A program made the translations under genes and the position numbers. This document shows positions 1 through 7,344 of a stretch of 64,000 bases of DNA, piece after piece. The DNA lies in contig NZ_CACSIJ010000001.1 of NCBI RefSeq assembly GCF_902705855.1, positions 513,629 through 577,628 on the forward strand, read 5' to 3'. The notes beneath the pieces were generated by a model. It saw nothing but the letters and a program-made list of their open reading frames with translations. It made no database searches and was not told where the DNA came from. This stretch comes from Zhongshania aliphaticivorans. Its GTDB lineage: Bacteria; Pseudomonadota; Gammaproteobacteria; Pseudomonadales; Spongiibacteraceae. Position 1 is the first letter of the stretch, and every line of letters starts with the position of its first letter.

Positions 1-397
1 CACTCTCATCAACCGCCAACTTATTCAGCAAAGCCTCTGGAACACACTCGCAGTCATCACGTAAATCACGACCTAGCTCAGTAAGGTACAGCACTACAAC
101 ACGCTCATCTACGGTATCTCTGCGCCGCATAATTAACCCCTGCTGCTCCAAGCGCTTCAGCAATGGCGTGAGGGTATTGGTATTGAGCAATGCTCGCTCA
201 CCAACCGTTTTCACCGCACATGGCGCACTTTCCCACAGAATCATCATCACAATGTACTGAGGATAGGTTAATCCAAGTGGCGCCAATTTATCTTGATACA
301 GTCGAGTGATCATTCTAGATGCCGCATACAAAGGAAAACACAGCTGATTATCTAATTGCAGCTGCGGCGGCATCAAGTTGCTAAGCTTGGCACTCAT
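1..397 (-). CDS. ohrR: OhrR/MarR-family organic-peroxide sensor, C-terminus cut off by window edge
   Basis: This is a winged-helix MarR-family repressor of the OhrR type, which releases DNA when a conserved N-terminal cysteine is oxidised by organic peroxides. The N-terminus carries the family signature LDNQLCF (reactive Cys at about residue 20), then YAASRMITRLYQ and LGLTYPQY, and the winged-helix region TLTPLLKRLEQQGL. The ATG at 397-395 overlaps the stop of the upstream glutathione peroxidase gene (ATGA), so the two are translationally coupled. About 132 residues are visible and the last few residues lie beyond position 1. The usual OhrR partner is Ohr, so pairing with a glutathione peroxidase is a variation. 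The family call is firm; the peroxide specificity is inferred from the Cys motif. Confidence 0.9.
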   Translation of the reverse strand, partial: MSAKLSNLMPPQLQLDNQLCFPLYAASRMITRLYQDKLAPLGLTYPQYIVMMILWESAPCAVKTVGERALLNTNTLTPLLKRLEQQGLIMRRRDTVDERVVVLYLTELGRDLRDDCECVPEALLNKLAVDES

Positions 398-876
398 ACC
401 GCTAACGCAGCCTCGATGTCCGCAACCATATTCTCTGGTTTAGTCGTTGGCGCAAATCGCTTAATTGCCACACCATCTTTGCCAATAAGAAATTTAGTGA
501 AATTCCACTTTACGGCATTACTTAATGTGCCTGGCGCCGCCTTTTTTAAATATGCAAATAAGGGATGGGCGCTCTTCCCATTCACATCAATTTTCTCTGT
601 AATCGGAAAGCTCACCCCGTAATTCATCAAACAGCTTCCTTCAATGGTATTCGCATCACCAGGTTCTTGGTTCGCAAACTGATTACAAGGTGCACCCAGT
701 ATCACCAAGCCCTTGTCTTGATATTTTTCATATAGAGCCTGCAAACCCTCGTACTGTGGCGTTAGACCGCACTTACTCGCCGTATTGACGACTAATACAA
801 CCTTGTCTTTATAGGCAGATAAATCTAAAGGCTTGCCTTGCAGGCTTGATATCTCAAAATCATAAAGTGTTGTCAT
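394..876 (-). CDS. Glutathione/thioredoxin-dependent peroxidase (GPx family)
   Basis: This is a cytoplasmic thiol peroxidase of the glutathione peroxidase fold, about 160 residues. The peroxidatic cysteine sits in NTASKCGLTPQ (Cys36, in place of selenocysteine). The catalytic Gln is in FANQEPG and the Trp/Asn pair is in KWNFTKFL, so the catalytic tetrad is complete. There is no signal peptide. I chose the ATG at 876 rather than 888 because GGGGA lies about 6 nt upstream of it, while the upstream ATG has no ribosome-binding site. Its stop overlaps the ohrR start, and a promoter with an inverted repeat precedes it, so it is probably induced by peroxide through OhrR. BtuE-like enzymes of this family often use thioredoxin; the reductant cannot be read here. 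Confidence 0.92.
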   Translation of the reverse strand: MTTLYDFEISSLQGKPLDLSAYKDKVVLVVNTASKCGLTPQYEGLQALYEKYQDKGLVILGAPCNQFANQEPGDANTIEGSCLMNYGVSFPITEKIDVNGKSAHPLFAYLKKAAPGTLSNAVKWNFTKFLIGKDGVAIKRFAPTTKPENMVADIEAALAV

Positions 877-958
877 GTTAATCCCCATACGTAAATTTAG
901 CTGGATACAGCAAATAACTTGCCTTGCGACATTAAAACAATAATTTACATCTCACACA

Positions 959-986
959 ACTATATCTTGTACGATATAAATTTCAA
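959..986 (-). promoter_or_regulatory. Candidate gpx-ohrR promoter with overlapping inverted-repeat operator
   Basis: On the minus strand a TTGAAA -35 (981-986) and a TATAGT -10 (959-964) are separated by 16 bp. An inverted repeat with arms TATATC and GATATA (961-978) covers the spacer and part of the -10, where a MarR/OhrR dimer would block polymerase. The half-sites are perfect and the 6-bp centre is not. It lies about 80 bp upstream of the gpx start. OhrR as its ligand is an inference from the neighbouring gene. Confidence 0.55.
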
Positions 987-1056
987 TTAAAGGAAGGCAG
1001 CTTAATGCCGATAAGGTATAAGAGGAAGAAACCTAACCGTTAACACCAGAGCCTAT

Positions 1057-2373
1057 ATGGTCATTATTAACCCCAGCTTCGCCACCCAGCCAGCGGCACT
1101 TAACCGGCCATCAGGTCCCGCACCGGTATTAGCGATTGATCGCGTGCTAAGCGCGGTTGTTGTCGGTCAGCGCGCAGACCACCTCTATGAACTCGCCTCT
1201 GGAAACTTAAGAATGATGGCAGAAAGCCAAACCGCACTTCGTCACGGAGAAAAACTCCTACTCCAGGTCACTGGTAAAGATCACAAACAACGACCACAGC
1301 TTCTGATCCTTAAAGCTGACGCCAATTTCATTAGCAAGCAGTTACGCACAACACTACCGCAACAACAAAGCACAACCCAGCTACTAAGCGCTCTTAGCGC
1401 CGTAAATGCACGCGCAACATCACCAGCCCTAACAACATTAATCGACGAATTTTTAAGTACATTACCCAGCAAGGCCCAAGCTAGTAACCCAAATGAGTTA
1501 CGCCAAGCAATATTACAAAGCGGGCTATTCCTTGAAAGTCAGTTGAACAAAGGCGAAGCACCATCTCGAGATATTAAACGCGCCCTATTACGACTTAATC
1601 AGCAACTTAGCCAACAACTAGGCAATGAACCGCTTTCAGAATCATCCAATCGTAGCGGCCCTAAGGTCGACGACAAACCCCTTCAGCTGCCCCGCGAGTA
1701 CGCCCCCCTCACACGCGCAGCATCAGTACCACCCACCCCAATAGCAAACAAATCGATTGCAACCAATAGCTACGTCGACAACTCGGTAAACAACACGAAA
1801 ATGCAGGAATTGCCGGGACAGCTGCACGCTCAAGGCCGGCAACCCATAAGCATCATTGATAGCGATTCTAATACCGAAGTATTGCAGCAGTTACTCCGTG
1901 ACGTGCGAGGTTCCTTGGCACGACAAGAATCACATCAACTACAGTTTTTGCAGCAAAACGACAAGCATCAAACCCAGTTTATGATCGAACTACCGGTACG
2001 TAGTGACGATGGCACTGACCTTTGGCAGCTTCAGTTTTATAAACCCACTCAAACGGAAGATGAACATAAAAACCAAGAGAAGGCAGCTTCCTGTAGCGAC
2101 AAGCCCCAACACAACTGGATAATAAATTTAAGTTTCGATCTACCTGGACTCGGCCCGCTAAAAGCACGCATTAGCCAAGCACCAAACCTAGATATTCGTT
2201 TCAGCACGGATAAACCAGAAACAATGGCACTAATAAACGCGCAACGTCACGACCTTGAAGAGCGCTTATCCGCACAAGGCGTTCCTACCCAAAGTATTCA
2301 GTGCAGTGCCGAGCCAATATCAGAGAATACACCATCGCTTTATCCACAAACGCTCTTGGACACGCAGGCATGA
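1057..2373 (+). CDS. FliK-like hook-length control domain protein
   Basis: A 438-residue protein with a low-complexity Gln/Ser/Thr/Asn-rich middle (about 90-300) and a C-terminal region (about 320-420) resembling the FliK/Flg_hook domain: a beta-rich stretch (IINLSFDLPGLGPLKARIS) followed by a helix (NAQRHDLEERLSAQGV). In flagellar and type III systems, FliK measures hook length and tells FlhB to switch substrate. Here the gene overlaps (ATGA) a free-standing FlhB C-terminal homologue, which supports the assignment. No other flagellar gene lies in the window, so whether the pair acts on a flagellum elsewhere or on something else is unknown. The ATG at 1057 lacks a clear ribosome-binding site. 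Confidence 0.7.
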   Translation: MVIINPSFATQPAALNRPSGPAPVLAIDRVLSAVVVGQRADHLYELASGNLRMMAESQTALRHGEKLLLQVTGKDHKQRPQLLILKADANFISKQLRTTLPQQQSTTQLLSALSAVNARATSPALTTLIDEFLSTLPSKAQASNPNELRQAILQSGLFLESQLNKGEAPSRDIKRALLRLNQQLSQQLGNEPLSESSNRSGPKVDDKPLQLPREYAPLTRAASVPPTPIANKSIATNSYVDNSVNNTKMQELPGQLHAQGRQPISIIDSDSNTEVLQQLLRDVRGSLARQESHQLQFLQQNDKHQTQFMIELPVRSDDGTDLWQLQFYKPTQTEDEHKNQEKAASCSDKPQHNWIINLSFDLPGLGPLKARISQAPNLDIRFSTDKPETMALINAQRHDLEERLSAQGVPTQSIQCSAEPISENTPSLYPQTLLDTQA

Positions 2374-2642
2374 GTCGCAAACCGGGGGAAATTGCCGTTT
2401 CATTACACTATGACGGCTATAATGCACCTTTGGTAAGCGCTAAAGGTGAAGGGGATATTGCGCACCAAATACTCGAAATTGCCACTCAATACGATGTTCC
2501 GATTTACCAGAATAGCCAACTTACCGAGCTACTATCACGAGTCGAACTCGACAACGAAATACCAAGAGAGCTGTATATTGCCGTTGCCGAGGTCATCGCA
2601 TTCGCCTATCGCTTAAAAGACAAAACGCCAGTAGATTGGTGA
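2370..2642 (+). CDS. FlhB cytoplasmic-domain homologue (FhlB type, export switch fragment)
   Basis: A 90-residue protein matching the C-terminal cytoplasmic domain of FlhB/YscU without the membrane part. Recognisable stretches are AVSLHYDGYNAPLVSAKG, HQILEIATQYDVPIYQNSQL and EIPRELYIAVAEVIAFAYRL. The autocleavage motif NPTH of true FlhB is absent; the protein begins just downstream of where it would be. The ATG (2370) overlaps the stop of the FliK-like gene, replacing a longer reading that starts in that gene's frame shadow. Stand-alone FhlB proteins can replace the cleaved FlhB fragment in some bacteria. Coupling to a FliK-like partner suggests a role in substrate switching of an export machine encoded elsewhere. 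Confidence 0.85.
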   Translation: MSRKPGEIAVSLHYDGYNAPLVSAKGEGDIAHQILEIATQYDVPIYQNSQLTELLSRVELDNEIPRELYIAVAEVIAFAYRLKDKTPVDW

Positions 2643-2664
2643 TTAAAAATCGAGTTCTAATTGC

Positions 2665-3462
2665 TTATCTCGTCAGCTTCCAGGTAAACCGCACCTGCGC
2701 AAGCGACGATACGGGCTTACCATTCACCCGCTCAGGCTCAAAATCACAGCGTGACAGCGCCGAAAGAGCACGGTAATCAAGACGACGTGTACCGCTAGTC
2801 TCAACCACCTTGCCATCACTGGCTTTGCCCTCAGCATCAACAGTAAACGACATCGTCACCGTACCCTGCTGCCCAAATCGTACAGATTCTTCAGGGTATT
2901 CAGGTCTAGCACAGCTATTCCAATCGATACTTGCAGGCACGGTAGCAATTGCCGCCACCCCGTCGTTAGCTGTCTTATTAGCCACCGAAGCCGGCTTATC
3001 AACAACCTGAGCTGGTGCCTCACGCTCACGAACCTTAGCCAAAGCCAGCTGGCGCTCTTTTTCGGCATTTAAGGCTCGTGCCTCAGCCACTTCTGCCGCA
3101 CGGGCCGCCGCCTCCGCCGAGGCTTGCGCCATTGCCAAAGCTTCAGACTGCTGCTGCATAGTTGCTAACTGCGCCTGCTGACGTAAATTTTGCTCGCGCT
3201 GGCTAAATTCACCATCTAGTCGGCGCTGCCATTCCGCAAGCACCGCCTGCTCTTCTGATTGAAGGCGCTCATCGCCCTGAACGAATGCCACCTTGGCAAT
3301 ATCACTTTTGTCCGCAGCAATTGTCGGTAAGTCATCCCCAGACAGCAACCACGCAGCCAAGCCAGCCGCCGCACATACACACAACAAGGCAATCGCAATC
3401 ACTGACTCCGCAGACTGGGCCATGCCCTGCTTGCGATCTACCGCGCCTATCGCATTATTCAT
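2665..3462 (-). CDS. TonB-like energy-transducer family protein
   Basis: A 265-residue inner-membrane protein. It has a short cytoplasmic N-terminus, one membrane segment at about 20-41 (IAIALLCVCAAAGLAAWLL), a long Ala/Gln/Glu-rich coiled coil at about 75-150, and a C-terminal TonB domain (about 180-265) with RPEYPEESVRFGQQGTVTMSF and a final VRFTWKL strand. TonB-domain proteins couple inner-membrane energy to outer-membrane receptors, but the coiled coil replaces the usual Pro-rich linker and no ExbB/ExbD genes are adjacent. It could instead be a TolA-like structural protein. It lies 25 nt upstream of the response regulator on the same strand in reverse order, and converges with the FhlB gene. 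Confidence 0.75.
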   Translation of the reverse strand: MNNAIGAVDRKQGMAQSAESVIAIALLCVCAAAGLAAWLLSGDDLPTIAADKSDIAKVAFVQGDERLQSEEQAVLAEWQRRLDGEFSQREQNLRQQAQLATMQQQSEALAMAQASAEAAARAAEVAEARALNAEKERQLALAKVREREAPAQVVDKPASVANKTANDGVAAIATVPASIDWNSCARPEYPEESVRFGQQGTVTMSFTVDAEGKASDGKVVETSGTRRLDYRALSALSRCDFEPERVNGKPVSSLAQVRFTWKLTR

Positions 3463-3487
3463 TCGGCAACTCCCTTTAAAAGATTCC

Positions 3488-4447
3488 TCACGCCGTCAAA
3501 CCAAATAATCGTCCAATACGCTGGAACATCCCCCGGCGATCAGACTCTGGTGGCGGTGGCGATGTAGCCTCGGCAGCAATTCGCAGAGTTTGGGCCGGAT
3601 GCTTTTGTAATATTTCAAAACGACGCATCGCCAAATTGACACTCCCCCGCAACAAACCCTCGCTCACTGGCTTGCTAAGAAAACGATATATTTGCCCTCG
3701 ATTAATAAGGTCAATGCCCTGCTCTGCATCAGATTTTCCCGTGAGCACTATTGCCACCAAACTTGGATGGTGCTGACGTAAGGCACTCAATAGGTCGGTA
3801 ACGACCTCGCCTCCCACAGCGATCTCAGTAATAATGACGCCAATTTTATGGCGTTCTAACAAATCCAAGCCTTCGTCTAAATTAGCTGCGGTATACACCG
3901 CGCGCTCACGCCCCAATACACGCTGCAAGGTGGTACGCGTTGCCTCGTCATCATCCAGAATCAAAGTGCCAACATCATCAACACCTGGAACGTGAACACG
4001 GGCCGTTAAATCTTCTTCAGGCGCCGCCGCCTCACTAACAAAATCTACTGCAGACGCCTTTACAGCCGCCGCAATCGTTGAGCGCAAATCAACATTAGAC
4101 CAAGGTTTATTAATAAAACGGAAAATCTCCCCATCATTAATGGCAGACAATATTGCGCTCAAATCTGAATAACCGGTCAATAGCACGCGAATCGCGCGCG
4201 GGCGCAAATCCTTAGCCTTGCGCAACACTTCCACCCCCGTCATTTCAGGCATGCGCTGGTCGCTCACCACAACGTCGACATCACCTTGGCGAAGAATTTC
4301 CAGCGCGGCCTCGCCAGACGCCGCCGTCACCACGTCGTAATCTCGCCTGAAGAGCGCTTTCAATGCGATAAGAATTCGCGGCTCATCATCTACAAATAAA
4401 ATCCGCGCACGAGATTCTTCAGACGGGCTACTTACGTTCGTTTCCAT
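3488..4447 (-). CDS. Double-receiver response regulator; second receiver lacks the phospho-Asp
   Basis: A 319-residue protein with two receiver domains and no recognisable DNA-binding or catalytic output. REC1 (about 15-130) has the acidic pair D20/D21, phospho-acceptor D63 in VVVSDQRMPEMTG, the LLTGYSD switch and the K in FINKPW. REC2 (about 158-270) keeps the acidic cluster LILDDDE, VLTGKSD and FLSKP, but its acceptor position is E208 in VIITEIA. A Glu there cannot be phosphorylated and may mimic the active state. The C-terminal 45 residues are Pro-rich and unassigned. It starts 3 nt after the histidine kinase stop, so the two form a cognate pair. Regulators with a FINKPW-type first receiver often belong to the RpfG/HupR relatives, but no HD-GYP domain is present. 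Confidence 0.88.
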   Translation of the reverse strand: METNVSSPSEESRARILFVDDEPRILIALKALFRRDYDVVTAASGEAALEILRQGDVDVVVSDQRMPEMTGVEVLRKAKDLRPRAIRVLLTGYSDLSAILSAINDGEIFRFINKPWSNVDLRSTIAAAVKASAVDFVSEAAAPEEDLTARVHVPGVDDVGTLILDDDEATRTTLQRVLGRERAVYTAANLDEGLDLLERHKIGVIITEIAVGGEVVTDLLSALRQHHPSLVAIVLTGKSDAEQGIDLINRGQIYRFLSKPVSEGLLRGSVNLAMRRFEILQKHPAQTLRIAAEATSPPPPESDRRGMFQRIGRLFGLTA

Positions 4448-4450
4448 ACT

Positions 4451-6214
4451 TTACGCATCTCCCAGCAAGACCACATCTTGCTCCGCTAGACTATCCGGCC
4501 CCTTATTGATACCAGCCACCGGCAATCGAATGAAAAACTCTGTTCCTTTACCTAACTCTGATTCAACTCGAATCGTCCCGCCGTGATCCTCAATAATCCG
4601 GAACACAATAGACAAACCGAGCCCAGTACCCTTCCCTACCGGCTTAGTGGTGAAAAAAGGTTCAAAAATATGGGCGCGGGTTTCCTCGTCCATACCGCTG
4701 CCGGTATCGCTAATAGCGACTTCAACATCGTTTTCTTTAAGGCTAGTACGAATACAAATTTGCCCTTTACCATCCATCGCTTGAGCAGCATTGGTAATCA
4801 AATTAAGAAACACTTGGTTTAATTGTGATGGCGCACAGCTAATCTGAGGCAGATCAGCAAACATACGTGTCACTTTCACGCCATCTTTAAGCTGGCTATT
4901 ACAAATTTTAAGCGCGGTTTCAATGCCTTCATTCAAATCGAAGAGCTGCGATTGAGACCGATCTACACGGCTAAAATCCTTAAGACTCATCACCAATTCA
5001 GCAATCTGCGTTAAACCGTATTCAGTGTCTGCCAGCAACATGTCAAACTCTGCCATACTTTCTGCGTCCACCGCACCATCCATGGCCTGCATAGATTCTC
5101 GAACAATTTCGACATTGCTGGAGGCATAGCCTAAAGGTGTATTAATTTCGTGCGCGACCCCCGCAACCATTTGCCCGAGGGAAGCCATTTTTTCTGACTG
5201 GATCAACTGCCCCTGCTGCATTTTTAAATCATCTAAGGCCTTACTAAGCGCTTGGGTACGCTTATCAACTATCTTTTCCAAGTTCACGTTTGAATCTTGT
5301 AACTCACTGTTCAAGCTATCCAGCGCCGAGAAACTAGAACGCAAACGCACCGCAATCACCCCAAATGCCAGCAACAAGGCTACCGCGTACACCGCCAATG
5401 TTTGCCGGTAATTTCGCGCTGTTGTTTGCAAACCGTGGTAGTGATTTTCGTAAGAACTACGCAAATCGTAAAGGGCAGCCCCAGTAGGCAAGCTATCAAA
5501 CTTTGCGACGAACACCTGAAGCTGGTCTGCCGACTCACGCAAGGAATCAACGGTGGCTAGCAAATGCCGGAGCGCCCCTCTTTCTGCGTCGCTCTCTAAC
5601 TGCTCTTCAGCTGCCACAATCTTTCGACCTAACTCATCAATATAACCACCGTTGGTGGCTTCAGATTGAATTCCGTAGGCAGTCGACTCACGCAAAATCG
5701 ACATCACATTTTCACGCAACTCTTCCGATGCATTCACGGAGGGAGCATTCAAAAGTGAAATCCCAGCAACACGCAAGACCGAAAAATGCTGCGACAAACG
5801 GGCTAATTTTGCCGAATAGTCATTTAATACACTGAGTTTCGCCGAGGCCTGCGCATTATATTGCTCAAGCGACGAGTCAATAACAGGCGACAGGCCAGCT
5901 AAACTCGCCTGACCACTGCTGAGCGCGCTTTGAGCCACTGTAAAGCGATCCCGCGCCAACTCCAACTGCTGAGCACCGGAATCAAGTGATAAGCGGCCAC
6001 GAGCGATTTGAAGATTAAGCTCGGCATCAGCCTTAGCTGCCGCATCAAATTGCTCTAAACGAATTATATGTAGGCCCGTTTCTAAAGGGTTTCGCAGCGT
6101 TTTCCACAGCAAAAAGGAGATCAAGCTCAAGGCCAATAGAACCGCAAGCAAAGCGACAAATCGCTGAATTGAAAAGCCCCGCGAAACGCGGAGAGACACA
6201 CCCACTCGAACCAT
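4451..6214 (-). CDS. Membrane sensor histidine kinase
   Basis: A 587-residue kinase. Membrane segments at about 18-37 and 272-290 flank a roughly 235-residue, mainly helical periplasmic sensor with many Ala/Ser/Leu heptads, resembling the DAHL type of sensor domain. A coiled coil (about 295-345) links to the dimerisation helix with phospho-acceptor H355 in GVAHEINTPLGY. The HATPase_c domain shows the N box (NLITNAAQAM), G1 (DTGSGMD), the F box (FEPFFTTKP) and G2 (GKGTGLGLSI). It is co-transcribed with the double-receiver regulator downstream. The signal sensed cannot be deduced. No HAMP or PAS domain is evident. Confidence 0.9.
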   Translation of the reverse strand: MVRVGVSLRVSRGFSIQRFVALLAVLLALSLISFLLWKTLRNPLETGLHIIRLEQFDAAAKADAELNLQIARGRLSLDSGAQQLELARDRFTVAQSALSSGQASLAGLSPVIDSSLEQYNAQASAKLSVLNDYSAKLARLSQHFSVLRVAGISLLNAPSVNASEELRENVMSILRESTAYGIQSEATNGGYIDELGRKIVAAEEQLESDAERGALRHLLATVDSLRESADQLQVFVAKFDSLPTGAALYDLRSSYENHYHGLQTTARNYRQTLAVYAVALLLAFGVIAVRLRSSFSALDSLNSELQDSNVNLEKIVDKRTQALSKALDDLKMQQGQLIQSEKMASLGQMVAGVAHEINTPLGYASSNVEIVRESMQAMDGAVDAESMAEFDMLLADTEYGLTQIAELVMSLKDFSRVDRSQSQLFDLNEGIETALKICNSQLKDGVKVTRMFADLPQISCAPSQLNQVFLNLITNAAQAMDGKGQICIRTSLKENDVEVAISDTGSGMDEETRAHIFEPFFTTKPVGKGTGLGLSIVFRIIEDHGGTIRVESELGKGTEFFIRLPVAGINKGPDSLAEQDVVLLGDA

Positions 6215-6536
6215 AAAAGTCTTCTTATTATTTTATATGCTACGTTGACGTTTTCTCGACCACCTAGTAAAGCTGCTCAAACGACAAGTAACGTACCGAA
6301 GTAAACACCCAGAATATCTTTTTATGTTTTTTTATATCAGGCGAAGAATAAAAGCTGCCAGTGGAAATGTCTAGTATTTAACAAAAACGAAATATCACAA
6401 TATGATTGATAATACAGTCACTTAGCCGAAAGACTTAATCGTCCATTGCGTATACAGTTAAGCCGGCTAGCCTATCGTCACAAGTAGGCCGCGAAATAAG
6501 ACATAAACTGAATATGGAATTGAGGAGTATCTGGCG
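6215..6536. other. Intergenic stretch upstream of the histidine kinase, no gene seen
   Basis: About 320 bases, AT-rich, between the kinase start and the terminator downstream of tRNA-Pro. It must hold the promoter of the kinase operon (minus strand). A TATAAA-like box lies about 20 nt before the kinase ATG but has no convincing -35. I see no ORF with a ribosome-binding site, no RNA gene and no repeat. Confidence 0.5.
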
Positions 6537-6572
6537 AAAAAAAAGGGAATCAGCGAACGGCTGAACTCCCTC
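6537..6572 (-). terminator. Rho-independent terminator after tRNA-Pro
   Basis: On the minus strand a stem pairs GGGAGT-type and TCAGC/GCTGA segments around a GTTCG-like loop (6544-6572) and is followed by eight T (complement of A6537-6544). It lies 9 nt past the tRNA-Pro 3' end and closes the thrS-to-tRNA-Pro series. Confidence 0.8.
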
Positions 6573-6580
6573 TTAATTTT

Positions 6581-6657
6581 TGGTCGGAACGGCAGGATTC
6601 GAACCTGCGACCCCCACACCCCCAGTGTGGTGCGCTACCAGGCTGCGCTACGCCCCG
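6581..6657 (-). tRNA. tRNA-Pro (anticodon GGG)
   Basis: A 77-nt tRNA on the minus strand with encoded CCA. The acceptor arm CGGGGCG pairs with CGTTCCG (two G-U pairs). The anticodon stem is CCACA/TGTGG with loop CTGGGGG, giving anticodon GGG. The T arm contains GGTTCGAATCC. It follows the MerR gene by 43 nt, the same position as in Pseudomonas. Confidence 0.97.
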
Positions 6658-6700
6658 ATTTAAGGGGCTGCATCATACCCCAAGAAATTGTTTGAGTGAA

Positions 6701-7057
6701 CTATCTTTTCAGGAGTTTCGCGACTTCTTCAAGCTCACTCAGCATTTGCCGGATAACTTGGCGAGTTTGCGACGATTCATCTTTAGCAGTATCGCCAGAC
6801 ATACGTTGTCGAGCGCCGCCAATGGTGTAACCTTGCTCATAAAGCAGGCTTCGGATCTGCCGAATCATCAGCACATCCTGATGCTGATAATAACGTCGAT
6901 TTCCACGGCGCTTAACTGGCGTTAGTTGCGGAAATTCCTGCTCCCAATAACGCAGAACATGAGGTTTAACACAGCATAACTCGCTTACTTCACCGATAGT
7001 GAAGTAACGCTTTCCCGGTATGGGGGGTAATTCATCGTTATGACTTGGTTCCAGCAT
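6701..7057 (-). CDS. MerR-family transcriptional regulator (ihfA-linked)
   Basis: A 118-residue MerR-like protein. The winged helix (about 18-85) reads [30 protein letters not shown], then [30 protein letters not shown] short C-terminal helix (about 90-118) has no Cys or His metal-binding motif, so it is not a metal sensor of the classic type. It overlaps the end of ihfA by 20 nt and is followed by tRNA-Pro. This ihfA-linked MerR is conserved in position across many gammaproteobacteria but its target is not established to my knowledge. Confidence 0.9.
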   Translation of the reverse strand: MLEPSHNDELPPIPGKRYFTIGEVSELCCVKPHVLRYWEQEFPQLTPVKRRGNRRYYQHQDVLMIRQIRSLLYEQGYTIGGARQRMSGDTAKDESSQTRQVIRQMLSELEEVAKLLKR

Positions 7058-7340
7058 AGTCCTCTACCCTGGATTTTAGTTTTTGTCCGGGCCGAAACGT
7101 AACAACGCGGCGAGCAGAAATAGGGATCTCCTCACCGGTTTTGGGGTTACGTCCGGGACGCTGACTTTTATCCCTAAGATCAAAATTTCCGAAGCCGGAG
7201 ATTTTTACCTGTTCGTTATTTTCCAAACAGTGGCGAATTTGCTCAAAAAACAGTTCAACGAGCTCTTTAGCCTCACGCTTATTAAAGCCAAGCTCTTCAT
7301 ATAGTCGTTCAGCCATTTCTGCTTTGGTGAGGGACGTCAT
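7038..7340 (-). CDS. ihfA: Integration host factor subunit alpha
   Basis: A 100-residue IHF/HU-family DNA-bending protein that pairs with IHF-beta (encoded at 23311-23607 in this window). The signature is [42 protein letters not shown], with the intercalating Pro in GRNP and the dimer helices near the N-terminus. An in-frame GTG precedes the chosen ATG by one codon. It starts 4 nt after the pheT stop, as in E. coli and Pseudomonas, where ihfA is expressed from the thrS-pheT operon and from internal promoters. Confidence 0.97.
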   Translation of the reverse strand: MTSLTKAEMAERLYEELGFNKREAKELVELFFEQIRHCLENNEQVKISGFGNFDLRDKSQRPGRNPKTGEEIPISARRVVTFRPGQKLKSRVEDYAGTKS

Positions 7341-7344
7341 CACA

